Shown piece after piece: positions 55,123-64,000 of a stretch of DNA of 64,000 bases. The notes beneath the pieces were generated by a model. That model saw only the letters and a program-made list of their open reading frames with translations. It was not told the origin of the DNA and did no database searches. Location: the NCBI GenBank assembly GCA_964007475.1, contig CAXFZM010000342.1:62001-126000 (forward strand), written 5' to 3'. A program made the position numbers and the translations under genes. The DNA is from Hybos culiciformis (Eukaryota > Arthropoda > Insecta > Diptera > Hybotidae). Within the stretch, counting starts at the first letter, position 1. Each line of letters starts with the position of its first letter.

Positions 55123-55908
55123 TTAGTTTTTTGATTTGTTAACAAATTCTTTAATTTTAATACCTGTAGGCCAAAAAGCAGAATCCATCACATTATTAAA
55201 AAACTGAGGTGGTACAAATATTTTGAATGAAACAGAGAACATCTTTGTTAAGTCAGCATCCTTCTTTACCAATTTATAAGATTTTAATAGTTTGGCATCA
55301 ATTCCAAGTTTTTGTGACATAAAATCAATAACATCATCACCTGAAGTTGACGGACCAAATCTTGAAGCATTCAACCATTTACCTTCAGGAATTACGGAAA
55401 AGTTTACATCTAAATTTTCACCATTACCCACAATAAATGCATCCTCAGATAACTGTGTTCGGGTCAATGATTTTTTCTTCCGAATTCTCTTTCTCTTCTT
55501 CCGAGGTTGATCATTAGCTCTTCCATTTTGAGATTCACCAGGATCAATATTATTAGATGAATTAATAACAATAGGTATCAATTCATTAGCTTTAATATTC
55601 TCAGATTCAACAGGTATCATTGGCTCAACCGGCACAACATTTTTAGATAAACCCTGAATATACTTTTTGAGTTCATTAACCTCATTGAGAACCATTAATA
55701 ATTTATCATTTATACCTCTAAATAACTCACTGCACATATCACAAAACCACATCAAGTTTGTTTTTTTGTCTCGATTCAATAGACTCAGCGTATCATCAGT
55801 AATTGCCGAACATTCAAAGCAGCAACAATTATTGCAAGCAGAACTGCATCTGACGTACTTCTCAAAAACGCTGATAACTTTATTGCATTTAAAACACAAC
55901 ATTTTCAA
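55123..55908 (-). CDS. CR1-like LINE ORF1 with PHD-like zinc finger (261 aa)
   Basis: The N-terminus (about residues 1-60) has a Cys-rich module: CFKCNK, CSSACNNCCCFEC and MWFCDMC, matching a PHD-type finger as seen in ORF1 proteins of some CR1-related elements. A predicted coiled region with NELKKYIQGL follows (about 75-90), then a basic stretch RKKRKRIRKKK (about 134-146), and a C-terminal domain with FDVIDFMSQKLGI-like content that may be the nucleic-acid-binding part. The frame is intact. ORF2 starts 56 bp downstream on the same strand. It is likely to bind the element RNA (inference from the family). Confidence 0.8.
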   Translation of the reverse strand: MKMLCFKCNKVISVFEKYVRCSSACNNCCCFECSAITDDTLSLLNRDKKTNLMWFCDMCSELFRGINDKLLMVLNEVNELKKYIQGLSKNVVPVEPMIPVESENIKANELIPIVINSSNNIDPGESQNGRANDQPRKKRKRIRKKKSLTRTQLSEDAFIVGNGENLDVNFSVIPEGKWLNASRFGPSTSGDDVIDFMSQKLGIDAKLLKSYKLVKKDADLTKMFSVSFKIFVPPQFFNNVMDSAFWPTGIKIKEFVNKSKN

Positions 55909-56242
55909 AAAATTTTACTTTCAAAAAACAAATCAAAATCAAGAGACTTAAATAAACTTGTGAACAGCTTGAATGATGAAATGAGAATTATTAATATTAC
56001 TTGTTAGTTTTCCAGTATTTCTAAAAAGCAAAAATTCTTGTTTCTTAAAAGCAAAAATTCTTCGGATTCAGCTGCGTTTTTCAAAATTAAATCAGTTTTG
56101 ATCGTTATTTGAGACAAATTTTCAAAAAAAACTTAGACTCGGAACTCGGGAGTATAAGGGTCGAGTACCGAGTCCCAGAAACTTCCCAATACTCGTCGAG
56201 TCCGAGTCCGAGTCGAATCGAGAGCAAAAACCCTAGAATTGA

Positions 56243-57177
56243 GCCATTTACCCTTTCGCTCGCGTTGGCTTGTGGGGAATAGGAAGCTGTTAGTTTATGT
56301 TCTATACCATAATTTTTCAAATAGGAATTGAATTCTTTTGAACAAACTGAAGGCTTCATCTAACACTTTATTAGCATTAGCTGAAGTAGCTTTACGTAAT
56401 GGTCGAATTATTACGTATTTAGAAAAGGAATATAATATTATTACGTATTTAGAAAAGGAATATAATATTATAAAGATTCACGTATTTCCTGATTTTGATC
56501 TTGGATACGGGCCTAAAAAATCAATATATAAATTTTTAGAAGGGTCTTTCTGGTATGGGTTTGTTTCCCATAGGAGGTCTTAAAATTTGATTAGAAGGTT
56601 TGGTTTTTTTGCAAATTGTACAGTTAGAAATATATTGTTTTACGTTGGTAAACATTCTTGGCCAAAAGTACTTTGTTTATGTACTTAATTTATGGAGGGT
56701 TTTTCCTATTCCGCCGTGGGCTGAATGGGGAGGATCGTGGTTATTCTTAATCGCGTTATTTACTAATTCGGTTGGAACCCAAAGTCTCCATAGGTTAAAT
56801 TCTGGTACTTCCTGCTCTTTTCTGTACTCTACCCTTTTAAATACTTTGTTGCCCACAACCTTAAGATCTTGAAGCTTATCACTATTGTACTCTACCCTTT
56901 TAAATACTTTGTTGCCCACAACCTTAACTGGAAGCTTATCACTATTGTCTTCAATAGCTTCAATAATATCTCTGTAACTTTCTGATTCAAAATCAAGGTC
57001 TAAATCTGGACAACGAGCTGATATTTTCTCTATACCGAGTGAACGTGAGAGTGTGTCGGCCACAACATTCTTTTTCCCGGATCTATGTTGTACATTGAAT
57101 TCGAAAGCTTGAAGTTTTAAAGACCATCTAAAAAGTTTTCCGTGATGGTCTTTACACTTATAAAAAAAATTTCCCAT
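56243..57177 (-). pseudogene. Ty3/gypsy pol fragment: RNase H end, integrase zinc finger and core
   Basis: Reading leftward from 57,170: the RNase H tail (GKLFRWSLKLQAFEFNVQHR then SGKKNVVADTLSRS), a connector containing a 60-bp or so internal duplication (the KVVGNKVFKRVEY unit twice), and the HHCC-type integrase N-terminus (a HDPPHSAHGGIGKTLHKL stretch). The catalytic core starts at a YIDFLGPYP motif near 56,525. The segment with the second catalytic Asp has been lost with a frameshift near 56,345. The frame resumes as FNSYLKNYGIEHKLTASYSP and QANASERVNGS, where the hAT element interrupts it. A 27-bp direct repeat lies at about 56,413-56,470. No protease, LTR or upstream RT is present, so it is a dead fragment. 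Confidence 0.85.
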
Positions 57178-57324
57178 ACAAAAATGTATGAAAACTTTGG
57201 GGGGCCGTATCTCCGAAACGGGGCCTTTGCCCCAAGAACTGATTTTAGTTTTGGGAGTTTGGGCATCGCCTCTACCCCCCCTCCAAGTTTCAACCCATTC
57301 TGAGAGTTTCTATGAAACGGCACT
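57170..57324 (-). mobile_element. AGTGCAG-family half element, copy in duplication 1
   Basis: On the minus strand it begins AGTGCCGTTTCATAGAAACT and continues with TGGGTTGAAACTTGG, GGTAGAGGCGATGCCC, CCCCGTTTCGGAGATACGG and TACATTTTTGTATGGGA. It then joins the gypsy RNase H fragment directly. Only one terminus is present. Confidence 0.65.
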
Positions 57325-57348
57325 ATCGCCTAAAATAAAATAAAATTT

Positions 57349-57765
57349 TTGACCAATTTTGAAATTATCTTCAGCATTACAGAAAAAAAAAGATCAAAAT
57401 TTAATAATGCCCAAAAAAAAAAAGAATTTAATAATTCGAAAATCAAACCGAATAAAAGATCAAAATTTAATAATCCCATCAAACAAACAGAATTTAATAA
57501 TTCGAAAATCAAACCGAATAAAAGATCAAAATGTGAAAAAGCTATTAAAAGAAAAAGTTAAAAAACGCTGCAATATTCATGTGGAAATTGATGAAGAAGA
57601 TTTTGGTAAGAAAAAATATTATTTTTATTTTAATACAAAGATTAATGCAATTCAAAAAATTAAAAAAAAACTACGAACATTTTTTTTATCATATTTTAAA
57701 AAGCATATTTTTCTATATAAAGATGAGTGAATTGAAAAGTCGCGTCTAAATTATTGAATTTTGTG
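57349..57765 (+). other. Lys-rich open segment of unknown nature (duplicated)
   Basis: Two overlapping frames are open, made of repeated AATTCGAAAATCAAACCG and AAAAGATCAAAATTTAAT motifs. One frame ends in KRCNIHVEIDEEDFGKK, which looks more protein-like, and is followed by GGTAAGAA that could be a splice donor. The second copy is at 58,543-58,882. I do not recognise it; it may be an exon fragment or a repeat. Confidence 0.3.
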
Positions 57766-58070
57766 AAGAAAGGTAATGCCGTATTAAGCAAGAAGGACGT
57801 AACTCTATTTTGTTGATAGTTTTGAGATATCCAAGTTTCGAACAATTATAAGAAAGTACTCAATGTTATTGCATTTTTAAGCTTAAGACCTTTAGATTTA
57901 AAAAAAAAGCAAATATGGTCAAGAATAGGTATTTATCAGGGAATTTTCATTTTAAAAGCAAAAATATACCAATTTTTTTTTTCAGCCACCTACCTACATA
58001 TTTTTTAAAAATTTTGAATCCTATAATTTATTTCCGTGTGACTACTATATGGCAATAATAGTTTTGTTTA

Positions 58071-58365
58071 TTTTAAATACTTTGTTGCCCACAACCTTAA
58101 GATCTGGAAGTTTATCACTATTGTCTTCAATAGCTTCTCTAATTTCTCTGTAACTTTCTGATTCAAAAGCTTTACAATCAAGGTCTAAATTTGGACAACG
58201 AGCTGATATTTTCTCTATACCGAGTGAACGTGAGAGTGTGTCGGCCACAACATTCTTTTTCCCGGATCTATGTTGTACATTGAATTTGAAAGCTTGAAGT
58301 TTTAAAGACCATCTAAAAAGTTTTCCGTGATGGTCTTTACACTTCAAAAAAAATTTCCCATACAA
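58071..58365 (-). pseudogene. Ty3/gypsy RNase H fragment, duplicate
   Basis: This is a second copy of the RNase H tail (KCKDHHGKLFRWSLKLQAF then NVVADTLSRS) and connector, corresponding to 56,898-57,177. It has DCKAFESESYR where copy 1 lacks four codons, and it lacks the KVVGNKVFKRVEY duplication. It ends abruptly at the duplication border near 58,071. Confidence 0.8.
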
Positions 58366-58508
58366 AAATGTATGAAAACTTTTGGGGGCCGTATCTCCGA
58401 AACGGGGCCTTTGCCCGAAGAACTGATTTCAGTTTTGGGAGTTTGGGCATCGCCTCTACCCCCCCTCCAAGTTTCAGCCCATTCTGAGAGTTTCTAGGAA
58501 ACGGCACT
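58350..58508 (-). mobile_element. AGTGCAG-family half element, copy in duplication 2
   Basis: As the copy at 57,170-57,324, differing by scattered substitutions. It joins gypsy sequence at the same point, showing that the junction predates the duplication. Confidence 0.65.
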
Positions 58509-59043
58509 ATCGCCTAAAATAAAATAAAATTTTTGACTAATTTTGAAATTATCTTCATCATTACAGAAAAAAAAAGATCAAAATTTAATAATGCCCAAAA
58601 AAAAAAAGAATTTAATAATTCGAAAATCAAACCGAATAAAAGATCAAAATGTGAAAAAGCTATTGATAGAAAAAGTTGAAAAACGCTGCAACATTCATGT
58701 GGAAATTGATGAAGAAGATTTTGGTAAGAAACAATATTATTTTTATTTTAATACAAAGATTAATGCAATTCAAAAACTTAAAAAAAACTACGAACATTTT
58801 TTTATTATATTTTAAAAAGCATATTTTTCTATATAAAGATGAGTGAATTGAAAAGTCGCGTCTAAATTATTGAATTTTGTTCATAACCCGTTAGAGTGAA
58901 ATCCAGACGAAAAACAAATTGCTGTTAACTGTTTATTTTTATTGTATTGAAATTTATTTATGTAAATGTATTTTTATTTTTCCCTCTGCTTTTTTTAATT
59001 CATATCAACAAATTTGTTTTTGAGTTAGTTCTTCTTCGAATCT

Positions 59044-59382
59044 TAGTGATGGGAAATCTGGTTCACTTCAGTGACCTGTGTTAACTCGTTCGTTCTTTTT
59101 TAATGACCGAGTTAAAAAATATCGTTCAATTGAACGACCAAATTTCTCGTTCGCGAACGACCAAAAAAAAAATTAACTCAAATCAATTTACTGACCGAGT
59201 TAAAAAAAATTTAACGAGACCTATTTTTACTGACCGAGTTAAAAAAAATTGAACGGGTTAAAAAAATGAACGAACTATTTTTACTGACCGAGTTAAAAAA
59301 AAATTGAACGGGTTAAAAAAATGAACGTAATATTTTTACTGATCGAGTTAAAAATATAGGTCAATTGAACGACCGATAAAAT
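59044..59382 (+). repeat. hAT-like terminus with GACCGAGTTAAAAA repeats
   Basis: It starts TAGTGATGGGAAATCTGG, reminiscent of hAT termini, then has CGTTCGCGAACGA and three to four copies of a GACCGAGTTAAAAAAAATTGAACGGGTTAAAA unit. The opposite end was not found in the window, so the element is unbounded. The stretch 58,883-59,043 before it shows nothing. Confidence 0.4.
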
Positions 59383-59894
59383 CAGGGTTGGACTGGCCCA
59401 CCGGGACACCGGGACATTTCCCGGTGGGCCGGTGTAAAATCGTTAAAAGTTAACTAGAAAAATTTTCCTTTTTTCGCTTCTTGTGATCGGCAAAATAAAA
59501 CAAATGAATTTAAATTTGAAAAACAAGTTAACTTTGAAGCGGAAAGCAATTGAAATTTTTATATTTTAAAAACAAAGTCAACTTTGGAAAACATTTCAAA
59601 TAAAATTTTGTTAACAAAGTCACTTAACAGTGATGAAAAAATAAAAAGTGTAGTAAATGTGGTAGTTATTATATTCAAAAAAATACAGTGCTTGAAAAAT
59701 AAAAGATATTTAACATATTATTTAAAAAAGAAACAATCAGTAACGAATTTCCTCAGGTAAATATCGGCTCATTGGCATAATTATAATTTTTATTTAATTT
59801 GTAAATTAATATTTCCACTAGTATCAACATTTTATATTTAAGTTTATATTCTATTTTAAAATAATAAAAGCAAAATAAATTCTTTTCTCTACTC

Positions 59895-60706
59895 ATGAAC
59901 TCTAAAGCAACAATGAACTCAAAACCCAAAAGAAAAGGTGGAGCAGAAAAATTAAGAATTAAAAAGAATAAATTACGAATTTAGGAAGCTGTTAAATCAC
60001 ACAACTTAAAAGTTTATTTCGAAAAACCTTCCACCAGTGCTAAAGTTCTTCATGATGAGTTAAATATATCATCGTCTGAATCTGAAGATGAAGTCAGATC
60101 TATTGACCACACAGAACTACTGCAAATTATAAATTGTGAACTTGAAATAGTAAGCGATCACAGTGAAGTAGAAACTATTAATAATATAAATAATGAAGAA
60201 GATAAAACCAAAATTAGTTTTAATTTATTTTCCAAACCTTTAAATACATCCATCAAAGAGTTTTTATTTCATCATCCAATTCAACCTAAAACAAAGTTTT
60301 TTGATAGTTCAAAAGTTTATTATAGAGAAGATGGTACGATGCGTAAATGGCTTTCTTTTTCACATGAAAACAAATCACTATTCTCTTCATTATGCTTGTG
60401 TTTTGCTCCATTGCCTGGCATTAATACCTTCGAAAGTACAGGAATGAATGATTGGAAACATGTACATCAGAGAATATATGAACATCAAAATAGTAAAAGG
60501 CATAATAGTTCCGTTGTTTCATATTTTTCACTTACTGGCTCTTCAAATTTGAATGTATTAATGTTTGAAAAACAGGACAGCATAAGAAAACAGACAATAA
60601 AAAATAACACTGAAGTTATCAATATTGTAATTAACATCGTTAAAATGATTGGAAAAAGAGGTTTAAGCATTCGAGGAAAACATGAAAACATCTTGTCACT
60701 TGAAAA
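59895..60706 (+). pseudogene. hAT transposase, N-terminal part with TTF-type zinc finger (one stop)
   Basis: The protein belongs to the hAT group with an N-terminal TTF-type finger (the ZMYM1-like transposases). From the ATG at 59,895 a basic start is read, then an in-frame TAG at 59,982-59,984, after which the same frame continues through a Ser/Glu-rich acidic linker. The TTF-type finger spans about residues 150-205: RKWLSFSHENKSLFSSLCLCF, WKHVHQRIYEHQNSKRH. A region with IRKQTIKNNTEVINI and GKRGLSIRGKHEN follows. At 60,699-60,706 the coding sequence is the target site of the 3.1-kb insert. The nonsense codon near the start could be bypassed by a later Met, but the insertion kills the gene. 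Confidence 0.75.
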
Positions 60707-60954
60707 TAGGGCATGCAAATTTACCGACTTTTGAAATTACCGGTAATTCGATAAAAAGTTTTCATGGAACCGATTAACCGGTAAATTACCGAATTTTTAA
60801 ATACTATATTTTTAATCTTTTTGAAGACATTTTTTTGAAGTTTATACTTCTTTAGCGGCGTTGGAAGAAATTTGGTAGAGGGTAAAAATCCATTTTCATA
60901 TAGAATTTTTCTGAGAATCGTCATCATTTTTCTGAGAATCGGCCGTCATCAAAC

Positions 60955-61025
60955 CATAATTGGGTTCGAACCTGGCACCTTCAGACTTATTAGTCTGGTG
61001 TTCTATCCACTAAGCCATATGGCCA
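60955..61025 (-). repeat. tRNA-like sequence
   Basis: On the minus strand: GGCTTAGTGGATAGAACACC (A box) and GGTTCGAACCC (B box), spaced as in tRNAs, with a CAGAC/GTCTG stem around a 6-nt loop in the anticodon position. The acceptor stem pairs poorly, so it is probably a tRNA-derived repeat or pseudogene. Confidence 0.6.
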
Positions 61026-61104
61026 TATAATTTTTGCTTTCTAAAATCATATAAAGAGTATTCTTCTAAATAATATAAAAATTCAAGTTCAACTTCTGTT
61101 TTGT

Positions 61105-61262
61105 TCTTTAAGGTTCATGAATACGGTTAGTGAAATGAAATAAATGGGTTCATGAATACGATTAGTGGAAGGAAATAAGAGAGAAATTTTTCAAAAATAA
61201 ACGGGTTCATGAATACGATTAGTGGAAGGAAATAAGAGAGAAATTTTTAAAATAAATTCCGG
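61105..61262 (+). repeat. Direct repeat GGGTTCATGAATACGATTAG
   Basis: Three copies of GGTTCATGAATACG(G/A)TTAGTG occur; the last two also share GGAAGGAAATAAGAGAGAAA downstream. Confidence 0.8.
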
Positions 61263-61326
61263 GGATTTTAATTATTAAAGAAGACAAGTGCTCTTTTATG
61301 TTATTTTAGAAAGCTGAAATCATAAG

Positions 61327-61398
61327 GGCAATATGGCTGAGTGGATAGAATATCGGATTACAATTCTGAAGGTGCCAAGTTCGATCCCCCGATACTGA
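61327..61398 (+). repeat. tRNA-like sequence
   Basis: TATGGCTGAGTGGATAGAAT (A box) and AGTTCGATCCCCC (B box) are present on the plus strand. It is related to the minus-strand sequence at 60,955-61,025 (both contain TGAAGGTGCCA before the B box), so the two are inverted copies of one family. Confidence 0.6.
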
Positions 61399-61399
61399 G

Positions 61400-62900
61400 A
61401 ATTTTATGAAATTTTTTTTTTTTTAATTTTTTTAACATAATAATGTAGTTACGCCAAATACAAAATACCAAAGAGGGAGAGATAATAAATTGGTCAATTA
61501 ATTTTTGCAGATTGATCTAATTAATTTCCGTAAAGCGTCATAATTTTTAAAGTTAAAATTTTTCTCTTAATTTAAGTATCTGTACTTCGTTTTGGTAAAT
61601 ATTCACAGCTTTTTCGTGCAATCTTATTTTCACAATAGAATTAACATAATCTTGTGATCATTCATAAAAAATTTAGACACCTGATAATAGGTATATCACT
61701 AAAGTCCCAACTAATTTTCAAACATGTTTTACCACTTACTATGACAAGACAGTTATATGTATATATCAGGGACGAATCCTTCATATATTGAACTTATTGA
61801 GTGCTTCCGTAGAAAACATTTTAATATTTAACAAATAAAAACATAGGTTAAAATTTAAATACTGCATTCAATAGAAATTACCCCTATATTACGCTTTATT
61901 TACAATAGGTACATATTTTCCTAAAGGCTTCCTAATATTAAGAAAGAATGCAAAATTTTAATTCATTATTATGATTACAAAAAATTTCCCATTCAAAGAG
62001 AATTTTGGTATAGATGTCGCTTTTGAATACTGAAATTTCTTCTCATAGTAAAATTTTTGAAATCATTATTTTTTGTATAGAATTTTTATTAACAGCTAAA
62101 TTTCATAGCAAGCGTTAAACTAAATTTCAATAAAGCAAATAATGATTTCAAATTATGCATTCTCAATAATGTGAAGGGATAAAAATTAAATTCCCTTTAA
62201 TATCAGAGACACTAAATTTACCGTCTAAATTAGGAAAGGGAATTATGTATAAGAATATGAATAATGAGTGAAGGAAATTTATTATTTGCGCTGAAAAGTA
62301 TACTAATTTGATTTTGTTTGGTGATTTCAAGATACAATAAGACGATATAATTTTTAAATATTCAAATAATTCAAATTAAATTAATTTTTTTAAGTAAAAA
62401 ACATTCGGATCAATAATTAACATTAAATGTACCTAAATTAACTTCAAAATAATTAAAATGAACCTATGTATTTCAGATCATTTCAATATCTTGCCTTATT
62501 TAATATGATGTTATATCTAAGTATAAAAAATATTAAATTCTATTAGTGTGCTTCCGATATTGAAAAACTCACGCTTCGTGCCTGGTATATATGTATTTAA
62601 ACAAGCATTTGTTAATCCTGTTGTAGTTAATAAGATAATAAACGCTAAAAAAAGTACGAATTTCCCGGGAGAAAAATAAGTAAGAAAAGTGATCACATTT
62701 CATTTCATGTTTCATGTTTTTGTTTAATTTTTTTTATAAAGATCATGTAACCACTAAAGTTATAAACATTATATCCTATAAAACAAATTTATAATATTGG
62801 ACGCACTAAACTCGTTACAAATAATTTTATTAACGCCTTGAGAAACAACATAGGTATATTTTGGCATTGATAGTATAGATATCGATTAAGTAATTTATCA
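61400..62900. other. AT-rich interior of the 3.1-kb hAT element
   Basis: No open frame, TIR pair or repeat stands out. Confidence 0.45.
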
Positions 62901-62904
62901 TTAT

Positions 62905-63000
62905 AGGTTTTCCCGGCTCAAAATATTCCAAAAAATAATTTTTCAAAATAGGTAGCTCTGGTGAAATAAAGATTACCAGACCAAAAATTTTGGGTAGGAA
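62905..63000 (+). repeat. Dispersed ATTACCTG-type repeat, third locus
   Basis: A CGGCTCAAAATATTCCAAAA block, then AAATAGGTAGCTCTGGTGAA and ATAAAGATTACCAGACCAAA, as at 46.9 and 48.7 kb. Confidence 0.7.
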
Positions 63001-63145
63001 TTCATAATTATCGTACACTTTTTTAATTTCAAATATATGTATATACAGGGCCCAATATCACAAGCAAAAAAATTACATATTCTACCAATAAAAAATTATG
63101 TTCAAAAAAATTAAAATTATTATGTTCAAAAAAATGAAAAAAAAA

Positions 63146-63383
63146 CACGAAGCAGTCATAGAACTGCCTACAGAAGTTTATACCTACTTAAGATTTAAAC
63201 TATGAAATAACAGTGGCTACAAATAATGGACTTCTTTTGGTCTGATGGACTGATTTTTATTTTAATTTACATTTTATACTGAGCAGCCCATCATTTGTAG
63301 CCACTGTTATTCATAGTTTTTTTCATAGTTTTTAAATCTTTAAGTATAAACTTCTGCAGGCAGTTCTATGACTGCTTCGTGTG
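63146..63383. mobile_element. Foldback MITE, CACGAAGCAGTCATAG family, copy 2
   Basis: Two inverted arms of about 85-90 bp with a CACGAAGCAGTCATAGAACT start and the same internal AGAAGTTTATAC and TTTAAACTATGAAATAAC blocks as copy 1. A 12-bp or so extra TTTTTTCATAG repeat sits in the right arm. Confidence 0.88.
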
Positions 63384-63839
63384 TTTTTATTTACGTACTA
63401 CTAAATAAAAAGGGTAATTATTTCAAATCAAGAATTTAATTCATTTATATTCAATTTCAATAGTTATTACATAAATAAATGTATTTAAAAAAAGATAAAA
63501 ATAAAAGTTATGCAGATTCTCTTCACTCTTCTCTTGCGATTAGAAAAAAATCGCAAAAACACATTTTGTCCAATGTGGAATTATCTAGACTTGAACGAAA
63601 TTAAGTACATATTTCGCTGCCATCCAAAAAGCTCTTTCTGCTTCCACACTCGTCGGGCGAATAGTTTTTAGTTGATTGGCCGAATAGTTTTAGTTAATTA
63701 TAGAAACGAATCATCTAATGTAATTTTATTTGCAAGTTTTGCCGGTAAAAAAAAGTGTATTTACCGGTAATTCGGTAATGCTCTTAAGACACAATTTACC
63801 GATTAACCGGTAAACCGTAAACCGGTAATGCATGCCCTA

Positions 63840-64000
63840 CTTGAAAAAATAAATTTGGATCATGGTAATTTTTTAGAAATTTTGTTATTACTTAAACAAC
63901 ATAATAAAACATTAGAACTGCAAATTGATAATTTGATAAAAAAGCAAAAAAGCTTTAAAGATCCTAAATCTAAAGGTCGTGGATCTAAATTAACTTTTTT
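63840..64000 (+). pseudogene. hAT transposase, continuation after the insert
   Basis: This is in the same frame as 59,895-60,706. After the target site it reads INLDHGNFLEILLLLKQH, then a Lys-rich SFKDPKSKGRGSKL region, to the window edge. GNFLEIL-type motifs follow the GKHE region in ZMYM1-like hAT proteins, which confirms that the two parts were one gene before insertion. Confidence 0.8.

Larger units (their letters stand above)
51781..55970 (-). mobile_element. CR1/Jockey-type LINE with both ORFs, inside the hAT element
   Basis: The order on the minus strand is ORF1 (55,908-55,123), ORF2 (55,066-52,022, one stop) and a 3' region ending in an (AAAT)n-like tail, seen as TTTATTTATTTATTTC at 51,785. 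It is related to, but clearly different from, the LINE at 37.4-41.2 kb. The 5' boundary is approximate. Confidence 0.85.
51317..56235. mobile_element. Non-autonomous hAT element (TAGGGTTT termini) inside gypsy, itself split by a LINE
   Basis: The left end is TAGGGTTTCTGAAAACTCGG and the right end is the complement of TAGGGTTTTTGCTCTCG. The 8-bp duplication GAATTGAG flanks it exactly (51,309-51,316 and 56,236-56,243). Both ends carry repeated ACTCGGCGAGTCCGAGTC-type motifs, inverted relative to each other. Without the LINE (about 51,780-55,970) only about 0.75 kb remains, with no transposase. The terminal TAGGG fits the short hAT consensus. Confidence 0.88.
56898..58882. repeat. Tandem segmental duplication (two copies of about 0.85 kb, 0.3 kb apart)
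   Basis: Copy 1 (56,898-57,765) and copy 2 (58,071-58,882) share, in order, a gypsy RNase H/connector piece, a half-copy of the AGTGCAG element and a Lys-rich open segment, ending together at GTCGCGTCTAAATTATTGAA. Copy 1 has an extra 66 bp internal repeat in the Lys-rich part. The spacer 57,766-58,070 shows nothing recognisable. Confidence 0.88.
60707..63839. mobile_element. 3,133-bp hAT element (TAGGGCATGCA termini) inside the hAT transposase
   Basis: The left end TAGGGCATGCAAATTTACCG matches the complement of the right end (TAGGGCATGCATTACCGG). The perfect duplication CTTGAAAA flanks it (60,699-60,706 and 63,840-63,847). Both ends are rich in ACCGGTAA/TTACCGGT motifs, the subterminal repeats. 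There is no transposase inside. It carries two tRNA-like sequences, a short direct repeat (61,105-61,260), a foldback MITE (63,146-63,383) and about 1.5 kb of featureless AT-rich DNA. Confidence 0.9.
59383..64000 (+). mobile_element. hAT transposon with TTF-type transposase, runs off the window
   Basis: The presumptive left terminus CAGGGTTGGACTGGCCCACC is followed by a palindromic CCGGGACATTTCCCGG stretch. The transposase gene starts at 59,895 and is interrupted by another hAT element at 60,707-63,839. It resumes in the same frame and leaves the window at 64,000. The right terminus lies outside. Confidence 0.65.

Noticed and set aside
57349..57765. A Lys-rich DNA-binding protein gene
   Set aside because: Both frames are largely made of short repeats, there is no recognisable domain, and the whole segment is part of a local duplication.
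60955..61398. Two functional tRNA genes
   Set aside because: A and B boxes are present, but the acceptor stems do not pair convincingly and the two are related inverted copies, so tRNA-derived repeats are more likely.

Overview
This is an AT-rich, intron-containing eukaryotic window, most likely from an arthropod and probably an insect. The evidence is the mix of I-clade and CR1/Jockey-type LINEs, a Penelope-like element, Ty3/gypsy, many hAT elements, animal CMC (CACTA-like) DNA transposons, (CA)n and minisatellite arrays, and GT-AG introns. No base composition was computed and no species can be named. I see no complete host gene; two small exon-like remnants (1,657-2,139 and 44,104-44,259) are the only candidates. 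Almost everything else is mobile DNA in nested layers.

Layout. 1-9.9 kb: T-rich low-complexity DNA, a PHD-like gene remnant, a palindromic TTCCGTGT repeat field, several terminal-inverted-repeat (TIR) elements, tRNA-like sequences, and a tandem repeat with a (CA)n tract. 9.9-18.6 kb: two damaged CACTA-like elements back to back, one with transposase only and one with the accessory gene only, ending in a palindromic tandem array. 20.0-26.8 kb: an apparently complete CACTA-like element with TIRs, subterminal repeats, a nine-exon accessory gene (542 codons, every splice phase consistent) and a 793-residue single-exon transposase. 27.2-33.3 kb: a third accessory-gene copy (minus strand) with an N-terminal SAM domain, its subterminal repeats split by a Penelope-like element with a 9-bp target duplication. 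33.5-43.2 kb: an I-clade LINE with a 442-bp hAT-type element inside its RT and a CR1-like LINE inserted further along. 43.2-50.6 kb: a polypyrimidine tract, short TIR elements, a 1.5-kb 12-bp minisatellite and CACTA-like end sequences. 50.9-59.0 kb: a dead gypsy pol whose integrase is split by a hAT element that is itself split by a CR1-like LINE; the distal part was tandemly duplicated. 59.0-64.0 kb: a hAT transposase gene with a TTF-type zinc finger, split by a second 3.1-kb hAT element.

How the parts relate. Several insertions have exact 8- or 9-bp target duplications, and removing them rejoins the interrupted reading frame, so the order of events can be read. The most interesting content is the CACTA-like family: three diverged copies of one intron-rich accessory gene with a shared core but different N-termini (one SAM, two not), one directly upstream of a CMC transposase. 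It may be a two-gene transposon system whose second protein has no function I can assign.
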